From Geothermovivens sp964644845 (GTDB lineage Bacteria > Zhuqueibacterota > Zhuqueibacteria > Oleimicrobiales > Geothermoviventaceae), in the NCBI GenBank assembly GCA_964644845.1, contig CAZXXS010000117.1, forward strand, positions 1 to 64,000: 64,000 nucleotides of DNA, written 5' to 3'. Under the pieces are notes generated by a model. The model saw only the letters and a list, made by a program, of their open reading frames with translations. It made no database searches and was not told the origin of the DNA. The translations under genes and the position numbers were made by a program. Shown here piece by piece: positions 1 to 10,300 of the stretch (position 1 is its first letter; each line of letters opens with the position of its first letter).

Positions 1-2490
1 CTCATCCCGGTACCACCGACTCAACACGCTGTCCGGCGCCAACGGATCATCCCAAACCCGTATCCGCAACCCGTCAAAGTACGCGTTGAAATCCTCCCCG
101 TGAAGGTAACCGCTCCGGTAAACCGGGTAGTAGCGGTAGGACACTTCGTAGTTTTTTCCAACCTCCACACGCCCTGTCGCGAGCCCTTTGATCGCTCCGC
201 GTTCGAAATCAACAATGTAGTCTGCGCCGCGTTCGTACACCGCGCCAGAGCTGAGATCTTTCACCACCACGGAACTCGGCACCAAATGCTGCACACCCAG
301 TTGGACCCAGATGCTGTCCAGTGCCAGGGTGTCAGTGTGGGTTTGCAGGTCTTCCACGGTGAATGTCTTCCCGTGCTCCTCCGCGTAGGCACTGCTGTCG
401 TCGAACGTGATGCGGTAGCGGGCTCCGTCCACAACTCGCATCGGATCCAGAGCGTCTACAACAACATCTCCCGTACCCGTCCCACTCAGGTGTTCGATGG
501 AGCCATCCTCCGTTTTCCGAACCGGCGGTGCCTTGTAGCCCAGCGCGGGCGCATCCGGCGTCACCACAACGGTGTTAACATCCGTCTCCAGAACCCGCCC
601 CGTTGCGTCCGTCACGATTCGCTTCGTGCACTCCGCCGGAGCAATTGGGAGCAAATCCGGGATTTCGGAAATCCCGCGCTCGTAGAAGTCCTTGTCGTAA
701 CCCTGATCGTAGGACACCACAGCGTAGTAGTAAGTCTGCCCGTTCTCCACCGTTGTGTCCGTCCAGGTGTAACGCAGGCCACTGTCGGTACCCATGTTGT
801 ACTGAATCCCGTTGAATGCGATCGGGTGTGGCCCCTTCAGTCCGTCGATTTTGTCGAACTGCGCAATCGGTTTGTTAAACGTCCGGTTCCCGTACGCATC
901 CGTGATGATCCAGCTCTCCAAAAAAGCCGGATCCGTCGCTCGGTAAATGCGGTAACCTTCAAAATCGTAGCCGTAAATTGGATCGCGCGTGAACTCTTCC
1001 GCACTCTTGTCCCAGTAAAGGGTCACTTTGTGGTCACCGGGCACCGCCACTACGTGCGGCTTAACGGGTGGTTTGGCAAACGAGTAGTCGGCGTCGTAGA
1101 TTTGCTGCATTGTGACCGCGTTGCGCAAGATGTCGTCGTAGTCCTCGCCGAAAAGTAGAGCAATCGCGAATTTGCGTTTTTCACCCGGCGGTAGCGGGAA
1201 GTACCCCGAACCGTACAGAAACGTCAGATCCACGGTTTGCTGAATTTCGTCAAAGTTTCCCGGCACCTGACGCCGCCACAGGTCCTCATCGTTCTGCATT
1301 GTGATGCCCGGCCAGGCCGCCGCGTTGAAGCTGGTCAAACCGATCTGATCCGCCTCGTCGTTGTCCGTGTACTCGAAGTTTGGTTCGCCGGGATCCGGCT
1401 GACCGTTGCCTTCGGTTCCATCCCAATCAGGGCCGGGGTAGTACGGGTCGGAAGGACCGATGCCGTCCGAGCCGACGTCATCCAGCTCCGGATTCCAGTC
1501 ACCATCGTTGTCGATGCCGTCGTCCTGACGCTCGTCCACCATCCCGTCCCCGTCGTTGTCGATGCCATCGTAAGGGTTCCCCGGCGATTCGAGGAATTTG
1601 TACCCGAAATAGGCACATGGTCCGCCCCACGCACCCTTGTTGTCGTGGTCCCACTGGTAGACGATGTCGTTGTCTACATCAAACCAGGCGTCGTCGTCGC
1701 GTTGATCCCCGTCGTCGCCGATGTCCGCATCACCGTACATCCCAAACACTACCTTCTCGTATTCAAACTTCCCCGTGTTCGTGATCCAGTACGTCCAGAT
1801 CAAGATGTCCTCAGCAGCAGGGTGAGCCCACTGGTACCCCCGTACTTCCACTTCCACAGCCAAACCCCGCTTTGTGCTGTCATCCGGGTCGGGGTAGAAC
1901 TCGAACTCATCGTTCAGGTAATCATTCATGCGGTAGTACGACTCCTGATCGGCACGTGCGTACTTGCCGTACTGGCCATTCCAAAACCCATCCCAGGATC
2001 GATCTTTGTCCGGCCAATGCGATGGCCAGGTGGAAGGTTTGTCACTCATGGCAATCTGATCCTGATCCGGGTTGGCGTACCCCGGTTCAGGCCAGAAACC
2101 CCAGCGCAAGTTCGTGCGCGGGTTGATATCGGCTCCGCGACGGCTTACAATGCCATCGCTGTAGATGTGGCGAATCTGGCCCCATTTATCACGCACTTCC
2201 GCGCCCACGACTGGTGTGAACTCGGCAAAGTAGCTGTGCCCCGATCCCTTGGGGTAAATGCCCGACTCAATTCGGCTCCCCAAAGTCCAGTCACCGATGC
2301 CGCCATCGTTGTAGAAAAGCGTGAGAATCTTGTTGCCGTCGTGAATCCCTTTTTTCCGGTCCTCCGGACCAGCGGCTTTGCGGAGACGATCCGTTTTCCC
2401 CTTTGAAGGTCCAGCGGACCAAGCACTCCCGCCGTAGCCCATGAGCACTGCCACGATTGCAGCCAAAGTGACGAGCCGTTGCAGCTTCAC
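1..2490 (-). CDS. Large secreted FnIII / Ca-binding repeat protein (partial, C-terminus outside window)
   Basis: Only the first 830 codons are visible; the reading frame is open to the left edge. It starts with GTG at 2490, preceded by GGAGGTTGTAAA, and has a hydrophobic signal peptide (about residues 3-26, ending near SAWSAGP). Around residues 310-370 it has acidic Asp/Asn-rich stretches of the DGIDNDGDGM type, like EF-hand or thrombospondin-3 calcium loops. A fibronectin-III-like segment follows at about 480-600 (VTLYWD, GYRIYRATD). It is a clear paralogue of the complete protein at 7302-10628, which ends in a T9SS-like domain, so this copy probably does too. It lies 56 bp downstream of a TonB receptor gene, the same pairing as at 10.6-13.5 kb. 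Role inferred: a surface or secreted protein working with that receptor. Its substrate is unknown. Confidence 0.75.
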   Translation of the reverse strand, partial: MKLQRLVTLAAIVAVLMGYGGSAWSAGPSKGKTDRLRKAAGPEDRKKGIHDGNKILTLFYNDGGIGDWTLGSRIESGIYPKGSGHSYFAEFTPVVGAEVRDKWGQIRHIYSDGIVSRRGADINPRTNLRWGFWPEPGYANPDQDQIAMSDKPSTWPSHWPDKDRSWDGFWNGQYGKYARADQESYYRMNDYLNDEFEFYPDPDDSTKRGLAVEVEVRGYQWAHPAAEDILIWTYWITNTGKFEYEKVVFGMYGDADIGDDGDQRDDDAWFDVDNDIVYQWDHDNKGAWGGPCAYFGYKFLESPGNPYDGIDNDGDGMVDERQDDGIDNDGDWNPELDDVGSDGIGPSDPYYPGPDWDGTEGNGQPDPGEPNFEYTDNDEADQIGLTSFNAAAWPGITMQNDEDLWRRQVPGNFDEIQQTVDLTFLYGSGYFPLPPGEKRKFAIALLFGEDYDDILRNAVTMQQIYDADYSFAKPPVKPHVVAVPGDHKVTLYWDKSAEEFTRDPIYGYDFEGYRIYRATDPAFLESWIITDAYGNRTFNKPIAQFDKIDGLKGPHPIAFNGIQYNMGTDSGLRYTWTDTTVENGQTYYYAVVSYDQGYDKDFYERGISEIPDLLPIAPAECTKRIVTDATGRVLETDVNTVVVTPDAPALGYKAPPVRKTEDGSIEHLSGTGTGDVVVDALDPMRVVDGARYRITFDDSSAYAEEHGKTFTVEDLQTHTDTLALDSIWVQLGVQHLVPSSVVVKDLSSGAVYERGADYIVDFERGAIKGLATGRVEVGKNYEVSYRYYPVYRSGYLHGEDFNAYFDGLRIRVWDDPLAPDSVLSRWYRDE

Positions 2491-2546
2491 TTTACAACCT
2501 CCGTTTGGTCAGACGTCCCGTGCTTCAACTCAAAAACGCAAAGCTG

Positions 2547-5291
2547 TCAAAAACCGACTTCAAACCCCACCTTGATTTGACGGGGTTCCGAGTAGAAGTC
2601 GGGACGAACCAGGTACTCTTCAAGCGTGTTGGGACCGTAAACCTCGCCAGTGTAGGTCGGGATCAGCGAGTAACCAGCCCGACCTGTGTCGTTGTACACG
2701 TAGTCCTCATTCAAACGGTCCAGAACATTGTAGATGTTCAGGTAGACGGCCGTTCGGAACCGGCCGAAACGGAACAGGCGGTGCATCCGCAGATCCAGCG
2801 TAAAGCGTGGGGGCTTCCGCTCGCTGTTTTCGAAAGAGACACGAAATCCGCGGTACTCTGGCGTGTACGGCAGGCCACTACCGTAGCGCCCCACGAGACT
2901 AACCGACCACTTACTGAGGCTTCCGACGGTGATCACAGCATTCAGCGTGTGCGTTTGATCCCAATTCAGCGGCACCAGTTGCTTTTCCGGCTCCAGCCCG
3001 TTTGCCGCATCGTAGAAAGCAGATGCAGGATCCGATGCATTGCCCTCCGCCACACCGTAGGTGTAGTCGATGTTCGCCGACACCCAGTTGGAGTGGCGCT
3101 TCTTCAGGGAAAAAGTGATGCCGCGAATGTTGCCGTAGTCGCGATTGATGTAGAGCGCGTAGCGATTCCCCGCGATGTAAGTCTCGTGGATCTCAGTGCC
3201 GAGCAGGTTGCGTACGTCTTTGTAGAACGCGGTCACGTCGATCGCCATGTTGTCCGTCAGCTGTTGCTGCAAACCAAACTCGTAGCTGACCGTACGTTGG
3301 GGCTCCAGATTTGCGTTGCCGATCGTCGTGCTCAATCCCATCCCCACTTCGAAGTCCGGGTTGGTGTAGAGGTACGCGTACTCGGGAATTTCGAGAAAGT
3401 GTCCGTAAGAGAAGTGAATCACCCCGCGCTCCGTAATTGGGTAGGCCACACCGATGCGTGGGCTAATCTGGTCTTTGGGCGTCGCCGGTTTGTACCAAAA
3501 TTCCTTTCGTTCCTCCAGCGTGTAAGGGATCAACTGGTCTTTTGGCAAAGTTGGATCCCAATTCTTGTACTTGTGTACTGGCCGAATCGGATTGTAAACA
3601 TCGGGATCACGGGGATCCGCCAGAATCTTGCCATCGGGCCAGAAACGCTCGTAGCGAACCCCAATGTTGACGATCATGTCCTTCAGCTCAATCTTGTCCT
3701 GAATGTACCAGGCAAGTTCCTGAGGATGATGCACGTAGGTGTCGTAGTTCGGCGAACTCTCGAAACCGGGTACCCAGGGGTAGGGTACCAGCGGCTTCCA
3801 ATTGGAACGTTCATCGACGAGAATGGTAAAGGCTTCCATCCAGAGCTTGTTCCAACGGTATTCAAGACCTGTTTTCACCTCGTGCGTTTTGTTGACCTGG
3901 CTCGTAATGTCGAACTTGAAGATGTGGGTCTGCGTCGAGCGGTAGCTGTGCCCCATGCTCACGCCTCCCGCGTAGAAACGGTAGCCCGAACTGGCGTTAA
4001 AACGCAGCGGGCTAACGTAGCGGGGATCGTACGGATCTTCGTACACGTAGGCCTTGTGTTTGCTGTAGAAATGCGAGTATTTGAGGGTGTAGAACGTTCG
4101 CGGGCTCAGTTGGTGCGTCCAGGTTAAGATGCCTGTGTAGCCGCGTTTGTAGTGATTCGGCACGCCGTCTGGATTTAACTTGAACTTGTGTGCGTAGTTC
4201 TTCCACCAAATGTCGTCAGCCAACAGAGAAAGCGTCAACTTAATGTTCGGTGTAATCGGTTGAGCCAATTTCAGGTGACCGCTGTACTTTCGGTAAGGAT
4301 TCATCGGTACAGGCTTGCCATCGCCCGTTTCCTCGATGTGCCATTTGTCCGGGTCCGGGTTGCTAAAATCATTGGAATCCTGTGGGGAGTAGCGCCGAAC
4401 ACCCCACAACCAACCCTCGCTGTTCAGATAACGTCCCGTGAAAAGAAACGTCGCTTTCCCCAATCCCAACGGACCGCTCAAACTCGTTTGCAAATCCTGC
4501 ACAGCCAGAGGGTTTACATCTTCAATGTGGTAGAAAATGTTCTTGTGCGTGCTCAACCAGTCTCCGAAGTAAAACGTAGCCTCACCGCGGAATTTATCCG
4601 AGCCTTCTTTCGTGACAATGTTTACCACGCCTGACATGGCCTGGCCGTACTCCGCATTGAACGTGCCACTCACCACCTCCAGCTCCTGAATTGCGTTGTT
4701 CTCCACCGAGATGGCCAAGCCGGAGCTAAAGGGGTCAGTCACACTGATGCCGTCGATCATGTAGACGATCTCTCCAGCGCGGCCTCCTCGGATGTGGAGC
4801 TCGCCGGCCGCGCCCTCAACAACACCCGCCTGCAGCGACAAGACCTGCCGGAAATTCTCAACCGGCATCGCCTGAATCTGTTCACTGCTCAGGATGGCGC
4901 GGCTAGACGTGATGTCTGGCTGAATAAGCGGACGTTCCGCAACCACCTCAACCGTCCGGCCAAGGTCGACAACGGTCTCCTCGAGCCGGAAATTCACCGT
5001 CGTCGTGAGATCGACGCGCACCACAACTCCGATTTTCCGCTCACGAGTAAAGCCAATCATCGATGCGACAAGATTGTAGGTGCCAGGTGGGACGTTGAGG
5101 ATCACGTACTCACCATTTGCGTCGGTGGCCGCGCCGAGGGCTGTGCCCTCAATGATGATGTTGACACCAGGCAACGGATCCCCGGTCTTGGCATCCTGCA
5201 CTTTGCCCACGATCTTGCCGGTGGTCCCCGCCAAGAGGCCCCAGGGCAGCAATGCCAGGTAGACGCCGGCCAGAAGGGCCACTCGTCTCAT
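2547..5291 (-). CDS. TonB-dependent outer-membrane receptor with N-terminal carboxypeptidase-regulatory-like domain
   Basis: The protein has 914 residues. Its signal peptide (residues 1-21) is followed by a CarboxypepD_reg-like beta-sandwich (about 24-105; GKIVGKVQDAKTGDPLPGVN, NVPPGTYNL). A plug domain spans about 115-235 (LHIRGGRAGEIVYMIDGI, EYGQAMSGVVNIVT) and the rest is an outer-membrane beta-barrel ending in GFEVGF with a terminal Phe, as in BAM substrates. The start ATG has a strong GAGGAGGAGT site. TonB receptors use the proton motive force to import large substrates through the outer membrane. There is no SusD-like partner; the downstream gene is instead a large FnIII protein. It is a paralogue of the receptor at 10693-13515, so this is one half of a duplicated module. 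The substrate cannot be read from the sequence. Confidence 0.93.
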   Translation of the reverse strand: MRRVALLAGVYLALLPWGLLAGTTGKIVGKVQDAKTGDPLPGVNIIIEGTALGAATDANGEYVILNVPPGTYNLVASMIGFTRERKIGVVVRVDLTTTVNFRLEETVVDLGRTVEVVAERPLIQPDITSSRAILSSEQIQAMPVENFRQVLSLQAGVVEGAAGELHIRGGRAGEIVYMIDGISVTDPFSSGLAISVENNAIQELEVVSGTFNAEYGQAMSGVVNIVTKEGSDKFRGEATFYFGDWLSTHKNIFYHIEDVNPLAVQDLQTSLSGPLGLGKATFLFTGRYLNSEGWLWGVRRYSPQDSNDFSNPDPDKWHIEETGDGKPVPMNPYRKYSGHLKLAQPITPNIKLTLSLLADDIWWKNYAHKFKLNPDGVPNHYKRGYTGILTWTHQLSPRTFYTLKYSHFYSKHKAYVYEDPYDPRYVSPLRFNASSGYRFYAGGVSMGHSYRSTQTHIFKFDITSQVNKTHEVKTGLEYRWNKLWMEAFTILVDERSNWKPLVPYPWVPGFESSPNYDTYVHHPQELAWYIQDKIELKDMIVNIGVRYERFWPDGKILADPRDPDVYNPIRPVHKYKNWDPTLPKDQLIPYTLEERKEFWYKPATPKDQISPRIGVAYPITERGVIHFSYGHFLEIPEYAYLYTNPDFEVGMGLSTTIGNANLEPQRTVSYEFGLQQQLTDNMAIDVTAFYKDVRNLLGTEIHETYIAGNRYALYINRDYGNIRGITFSLKKRHSNWVSANIDYTYGVAEGNASDPASAFYDAANGLEPEKQLVPLNWDQTHTLNAVITVGSLSKWSVSLVGRYGSGLPYTPEYRGFRVSFENSERKPPRFTLDLRMHRLFRFGRFRTAVYLNIYNVLDRLNEDYVYNDTGRAGYSLIPTYTGEVYGPNTLEEYLVRPDFYSEPRQIKVGFEVGF

Positions 5292-5763
5292 GGTGCACTC
5301 CTCCTCACATTTCTAACCAGGAAGAAATCGACCTGCGCAAGCGCACACTGCACACGCTAATCATGCTCCGTCCGGACCAAAGAAGAGAAATACCGCAGGA
5401 AAGAACAGCATTCATGCCGCAAAGCCCTGCTGAGGATGGGAAAGGTGAGAACAATGTGGAAGGGCGGTGATCCAAAAATTCCCTCAATGGCTCCGCTCAA
5501 CCCCTGCTCAAGGTGGGTTACAGGACCGCCGCAGTTAACAAAAAAACGGGATCGTGGGTGAAGGCCCGATCAGTCGCAGGCAGCACAAAACACACGCTGA
5601 AGCCATACAGGCCCGCCTCACGCCTCTACGCAACTCTTGTCGCCGTCCCGCGGCGCATACCGTGGCACGCGTCTTTTCGTTGCTCGTTCGTGCCTCACGC
5701 GCAGACGACGGCTCTACGAAATAAGCCAGCAGCCAGACACCCGATCCTGCCCTGGACAACTCG
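5292..5763. other. 472-bp intergenic region between porV-like gene and TonB receptor gene
   Basis: No convincing coding sequence on either strand; the open frames here lack ribosome sites and family resemblance. It holds a terminator-like hairpin at 5540-5572 and, next to the receptor start, a strong GAGGAGGAGT ribosome site. The length suggests that the receptor gene has its own promoter here, but I could not pick out a convincing -35/-10 pair. Confidence 0.5.
5540..5572 (-). terminator. Possible rho-independent terminator after the porV-like gene
   Basis: Read on the minus strand, a short stem built from GATCG and CGATC (with CGGG/CCCG nearby) is followed directly by seven T residues. It lies about 190 bp past the stop codon of the PorV-like gene and before the TonB receptor gene. 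The stem is only 5-6 bp, so the call is tentative. Confidence 0.4.
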
Positions 5764-6780
5764 TCAAAACTCAACCGCCACAGAAAAACGTTGAGCGTTC
5801 TGTAAGCGCCCGAAGTTTGCGTATGCGTAGTCAAGACGCAGAGCAAACGTCCCAACGGAGTAACGAAGACCGCCACCTACAGTTAGCCCCTGCTCACTCT
5901 GCGTATCAAACAAGGAACGGTAGCCAGCACGCAACGACACCAACCCATTCCACGTGTATTCGGCACCGACGTTCATGCGTTCCACGTTGTCGTTCGGATG
6001 AATTGCATCTGCAGCAAGCGTCAGGCGGTTTGCAGAGGTCCGAACGACATCCAACGCCACCCCCACACGGAACAACAACGGCAAAGGCCACGAATCTGTT
6101 TGCAAATGGCCCGGAATGCGGTCGTTGCTGCCGTAGGCTTCAGGGTTGATGTCGAAATATCGCCGTGTGTTCTGTCCTTCCATGCGCATGTTGGTACCGA
6201 AATTGGAGATGCTCATGCCAATGGTCATGCCGTGGAACTGCGTCGTGAACAAAGTACCCACATCGAAGGCGAAACCCGACGCCTGCATGCGCCAGATCCC
6301 TTGGTGGATGTACTTGAAATTAAAACCGATCGAGAAACGATCCGTCAGGCTTCGCCCGTACGAAACCGCAGCGGCAAAATCGCCCGCGTCGAAGTATTCA
6401 CCCGTCCCTTCGGGCTTCCGCTCCGTGCGCACCTTCATCTCGCCCATATTGAGGGCGGTTAGGCTGGCACCCAGTGTACCAAAATTGCCGAGATCGATCG
6501 ACAATGCCGCGTAGTCAAACGATACGCCCGCGATCCACTGCGTGTGTAGCAGGATGACCTCGTTTCTGTTGAGCCGAGAAATCCCACCGGGATTCCAGTA
6601 AAGTGCGGTCACATCGTTGGCCACGGCGACAAAAGCACCGCCCATACCCAGCGGGCGCGCCCCTACGCCGATCTTGAGGAACTGAGCTGCCGTGGTCGCG
6701 ACCTTGTTCACGGCAAAAGCCGGGATTGGCAACACCAAGCACAACACAAGGAGCACTGCAAACATTCTTCTTTTCTTCAT
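5764..6780 (-). CDS. PorV/PorQ-family outer-membrane barrel protein (type IX secretion associated)
   Basis: The protein has 338 residues with a signal peptide (1-23, ending IPAFA). It carries the family's N-terminal signature: an AAQFLKIGVGARPLGMGGAF segment followed by VANDVTALYWNPGGIS. The remainder is amphipathic beta-strand sequence ending in VAVEF with a terminal Phe. The family is FadL-like. PorV shuttles T9SS cargo to the attachment complex in Bacteroidota, and related proteins are common in KSB1/Calditrichota next to TonB receptors and FnIII proteins. It lies between two such modules, which supports a role in exporting or anchoring the large proteins at 1-2490 and 7302-10628. PorV versus PorQ versus a general UPF0164 member cannot be decided here. 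Confidence 0.85.
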   Translation of the reverse strand: MKKRRMFAVLLVLCLVLPIPAFAVNKVATTAAQFLKIGVGARPLGMGGAFVAVANDVTALYWNPGGISRLNRNEVILLHTQWIAGVSFDYAALSIDLGNFGTLGASLTALNMGEMKVRTERKPEGTGEYFDAGDFAAAVSYGRSLTDRFSIGFNFKYIHQGIWRMQASGFAFDVGTLFTTQFHGMTIGMSISNFGTNMRMEGQNTRRYFDINPEAYGSNDRIPGHLQTDSWPLPLLFRVGVALDVVRTSANRLTLAADAIHPNDNVERMNVGAEYTWNGLVSLRAGYRSLFDTQSEQGLTVGGGLRYSVGTFALRLDYAYANFGRLQNAQRFSVAVEF

Positions 6781-6792
6781 TCCAAGATACCC

Positions 6793-7040
6793 TCAGCAAC
6801 AAAACCCAACGCTAACATCCAACGGACGAGACTCGCCAGTTTTCCTTTTCGGTCCAGATTCCCTTTCCTCACCGATGAGCTCAAACAGATTCTTCACAAT
6901 CTTAGGATGTAGCACTTTAGCCGCCTAGTACAGCAAGACAAACCGGCTTTCCCTCGCTAGTAGATCCGATGGCTTCGTTTGCTTCTTGCCAACCGAAATC
7001 CGGCGTTCCGGAGTAACCGCTCAGCTTTTTCCACAGTCAA
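6793..7040 (-). pseudogene. hicA: Decayed HicA-family toxin gene
   Basis: Directly downstream of hicB, minus-strand translation from TTG 7040 (or GTG 7034) gives TVEKAERLLRNAGFRLARSK then RSHRIY, the start of a HicA double-stranded-RNA-binding-like fold including the GSH-type histidine (here RSH). An in-frame TAG follows at 6957-6959. The HicA C-terminus (RFVLY, then AAKVLHPKIVKNLFELIGE) resumes in a shifted frame, with a second TAG between RFVLY and AAKVL. That frame runs to a TGA at 6793. Two nonsense codons plus a frameshift mean no functional ribonuclease toxin is made. The assignment is from motif recognition by eye. Confidence 0.72.
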
Positions 7041-7050
7041 GCGTGGCAAT

Positions 7051-7305
7051 CTAACCAACACCGCCTTCTATTGAGGTTGTAGGAACTTCTCTGCTCAAGT
7101 AGCTTTTCTTTTCCTCCGGCGCGAGCGTCTCAAGGTCAAGTTCTACGGCTTCTCGGATGTTCTCGAGCACTTCTTCCATTGGATCCCCCTGCGTGTAACA
7201 TCCACGCAGTTCGGGACAGTACGCGGGATACCCAAAATCGTCTTTTTCAATTACAATGCTCACCTTCGTCGACGCCGCTCCCACCTTCTTAGACAAAAAC
7301 GTCAC
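7051..7305 (-). CDS. hicB: HicB-family antitoxin (orphan)
   Basis: The protein has 84 residues. After a short N-terminal extension it shows the HicB core: VSIVIEKDDFGYPAYCPELR then GCYTQGDPMEEVLENIREAV, ending in an EVPTTSIE tail typical of the family. HicB neutralises the HicA mRNA interferase and often represses its own operon. Its start (GTG 7305) overlaps the stop codon of the upstream FnIII protein (GTGA). A later GTG at VSIVIEK would give a more typical length. The cognate hicA immediately downstream is broken, so this gene is an orphan. It may persist as a regulator or a relic. Confidence 0.8.
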   Translation of the reverse strand: MTFLSKKVGAASTKVSIVIEKDDFGYPAYCPELRGCYTQGDPMEEVLENIREAVELDLETLAPEEKKSYLSREVPTTSIEGGVG

Positions 7306-10300
7306 TTAATGATCGCAAACTTCCCGATCTTCTCTCCAATCCCGGGAGCATCCACATGGTAGATGTACACTCCGTACGCAATGTCCATCCCACTCTGCGA
7401 AAGGAGATTCCAAGGCTCAGCTCCGTCCTCCAATGCAGCGTAGTGGTGCAGCGTCTGGACCAGCTCTCCGTTGATTGTGTAGATCCGGATGGTACACTCA
7501 CGAGGCAAATGGATGAAGTAGATCCTTCGCTCGCCACGTCCCGAACGAACATCCGGTTTGGGCTCCCACTCCGCCGCAGCTACGTACGGGTTCGGCACCA
7601 CAGCGATCCGATCAAGCTCAGACTTGGCTCGCTTCTTGTCCTCTTTCGCTCGCTCGGTTTCAAACTCGAAGCGGTCCAGATGTGAGAACGGTTTCTTGGA
7701 AGCAATCAAGAAGACGTCACCAGGTTTTGGCTTAACCAGCGGCACAGCCACAGTGTCCACCGGATTGCCCATCGGATCGTAAACAATTGAGTCCTTGGGC
7801 GTGTAAAAGAAGACTTGCCAGGTACCCACGGGACGACTCTTGATTCCGAACTCCAGCGGCACAATCTTGTCCTGGGGGCTGATGGCCGAGTCACCATCGG
7901 TGTCGAAGAAAACGAACTCAACCGTGTCGCCCCGCGTGGCGTTGATGACCAGAAAGTTGGCCGGTCGGTGGTTGTACGAGGTCGCCACAACGTGATCAAA
8001 GACGTGGATTTCGTAGTCCGCCGGGAATGGCACACCACCGCTCGGGTACTTCTGCACGATGTACCGGAAGTTGCAGTCGCCTACCAGCCATCCACTGCGC
8101 TCCGGATCAGCCACAAGCGGATCGTCTTTTACAGTAACCTGCAAACCGTGCTCGTAGGGGTTGTTGTCTGAACCATCCAGGTAAGGCGAGTTCTTGATCA
8201 AGTAGCGAGCGTAGCTTACAACATACCTGTCCGTAATGGGCATCCGGGTGAGATCGAGAATCTCAATCCAATCGCGTTCTTCGTTGACACGGTAGTCCAA
8301 TCCCGGCTCGTACACCTCCCCCGAGGCCAGGTTCACCACCTTGACCGTGGACGGAATGATATGCTTGTGCTCCGGGTTCAGTCGGGCAACCAGCACGGAA
8401 TCAATCGGCACTGGCGGAAAAACACTGCTGTCGTAGGCCGTGTAGTAGTAACGCCAGTTCACCTCCAGGGTGTCGCTGATAACCTCGTCCAGATCCCGCA
8501 TCGAGTAGGTTGTGTGCGACTCTGTCGTGTCATCGAACGTAATCTCGTAATGGTGGCGATCCCGAACCTGGTTTGGATCGATCACTTTTACACTAACCAC
8601 ACCCGTCCCCGGACCCTCGTGCGCCAGTTGCCCGCCGAAGATCCGAGCTGGGACGTAGCCCGCACTGGGCGCCTGAGGAGTCACAATTGCCGTGTTCACG
8701 TCGGGCACGTAGTGGCCCGAATTCGGAGGATCCTCAATGAAGGCTTTCGGGCACTCGGTCGGTGGCACTTCGATTGTATCGCCCTTGTCGTACGAGACAA
8801 CGGCGTAGTAGTATTTCTGTCCGTTAACCACGTTTGTGTCCACGAACGAGTGCCGTAGACCCGTGTCATCACCCATGTAGTAGTGGATACCGTTCACTTG
8901 CTCTACTTTGTGCGGCCCCTTGATCCCGTCCTTCAAATCAAACCGCGCAATGGGCTTCCACAACTTCGGGTTGCCTTGGGCATCCGTGATCACCAGCGCG
9001 TCGTTGAAGCCGATGTCCGTGCCACGGTAAATCGCGTACCCTTCGAAATCGTAACCGTACACCGGGTCACGGGAGTATTCCGCGGTGTCGTCCCAGTAGA
9101 GGGTAACTTTTCCGTCGCCGGGTACAGCCGTCAAATGCGGCTTGAGCGGAGCTTTCGCGAAACGGTACCCGGCGTTGTAAATCTTCTGAACGATCTTCGC
9201 CGTGCGGAACAGGTCGTTTTTGTCGTAGCCAAACAGAAGCGCGATCGAAAACCGCCGCTGATCGTGCGGAGCTACTTTTACCGGACCCGAGGCGTACATG
9301 AAAATGTTATCTGTGTTCTGCTGGAAAAGCGAATCCACGATGCCGGAGGCCATCTGACGCCAGATGTCTTCATCCTGACTTGCCCAAATGTCACCGTAAC
9401 CGAACACGGAAAACGTTGTCAGGCCGATCTGGTCCGCCTCATCCAGGTCGGTCTCATCGAAGTTCGGTTCCCCGTGCGTTGGCACACCGTCGCCTTCCCC
9501 AGGATCGGGACCCGGGTAGCCTGGATCTTCTGGACCAAGACCATCGGCTCCTACGTCATCGATCAACGGGTTCCAATCGCCATCATTGTCGATGTCGTCT
9601 TGCATGCTCTCGTCAACCATTCCGTCTTCATCGTTGTCGATGCCGTCGTAAGGCTCCCCAGGACTCTCCAGGAATTTGTAGCCCAGGTAGCCAGGCCGCC
9701 AGCCGGTGTGCTCACCACGAAAATCGTGGTCCCAGGCGTAGACCATGTCCAGTTTGGTGTTGTAGTAGCCGTCGTCGTCGCTGTAGTCGTCTGCACCGCC
9801 GATGTGGGGGTCACCGTACATTCCCAAATAGATGCGTTGCAGAGTGTCGGCTCCTACATTTTCCATCTCGTAAACCCAGAAAATGCAGTCCTGGGCTAGG
9901 GTGTGAGCCCACTGGTAGCCCCGTACTTCCACCTGAACACCCAGACCACGACGTTCGGGATCATTCACCGGATCCGGGTAGAAGTCAAACTCGGCGTTGT
10001 TGTAATCGTCCATTACGTAGTAGCTTTCCTGGTCGGCCGTGACAACGCCGACACCGTACTCGCCGATCCATTTGCCGGCCCAATCGCGGCTTTTGTTCGG
10101 CCAGTAAGGTGGCCAAGTCGACGGCCGATCACTCATCGCGATGTACTCTTGAGCCGAATCCGCGTAACCGGGCAAAGGTTCCCAACCCCAGGGCAACCCG
10201 TTGGGGGCCCGATCACCGCCTACGTCCAGGCCATCTGAAACAATGTGGCGGCGCATGCCGTGGATGTCTCTGACTTCGCCTGCCACCAAAATTCCGAACT

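Noticed and set aside
2505..4127. Long plus-strand open frame of 540 codons opposite the TonB receptor
   Set aside because: It is antisense to a receptor with a full domain set, has no ribosome site, and its composition (Val/Arg-rich, no family motif) is typical of an antisense shadow.
6793..7040. Amber-codon readthrough or recoding to make an intact HicA
   Set aside because: A frameshift is required in addition to two TAG readthroughs, so decay is the simpler explanation.
9563..9814. Asp-rich repeats as possible type I dockerins
   Set aside because: The Asp-rich loops lack the paired helix pattern of dockerins and fit calcium-binding loops of FnIII-type secreted proteins better; no cohesin is present.
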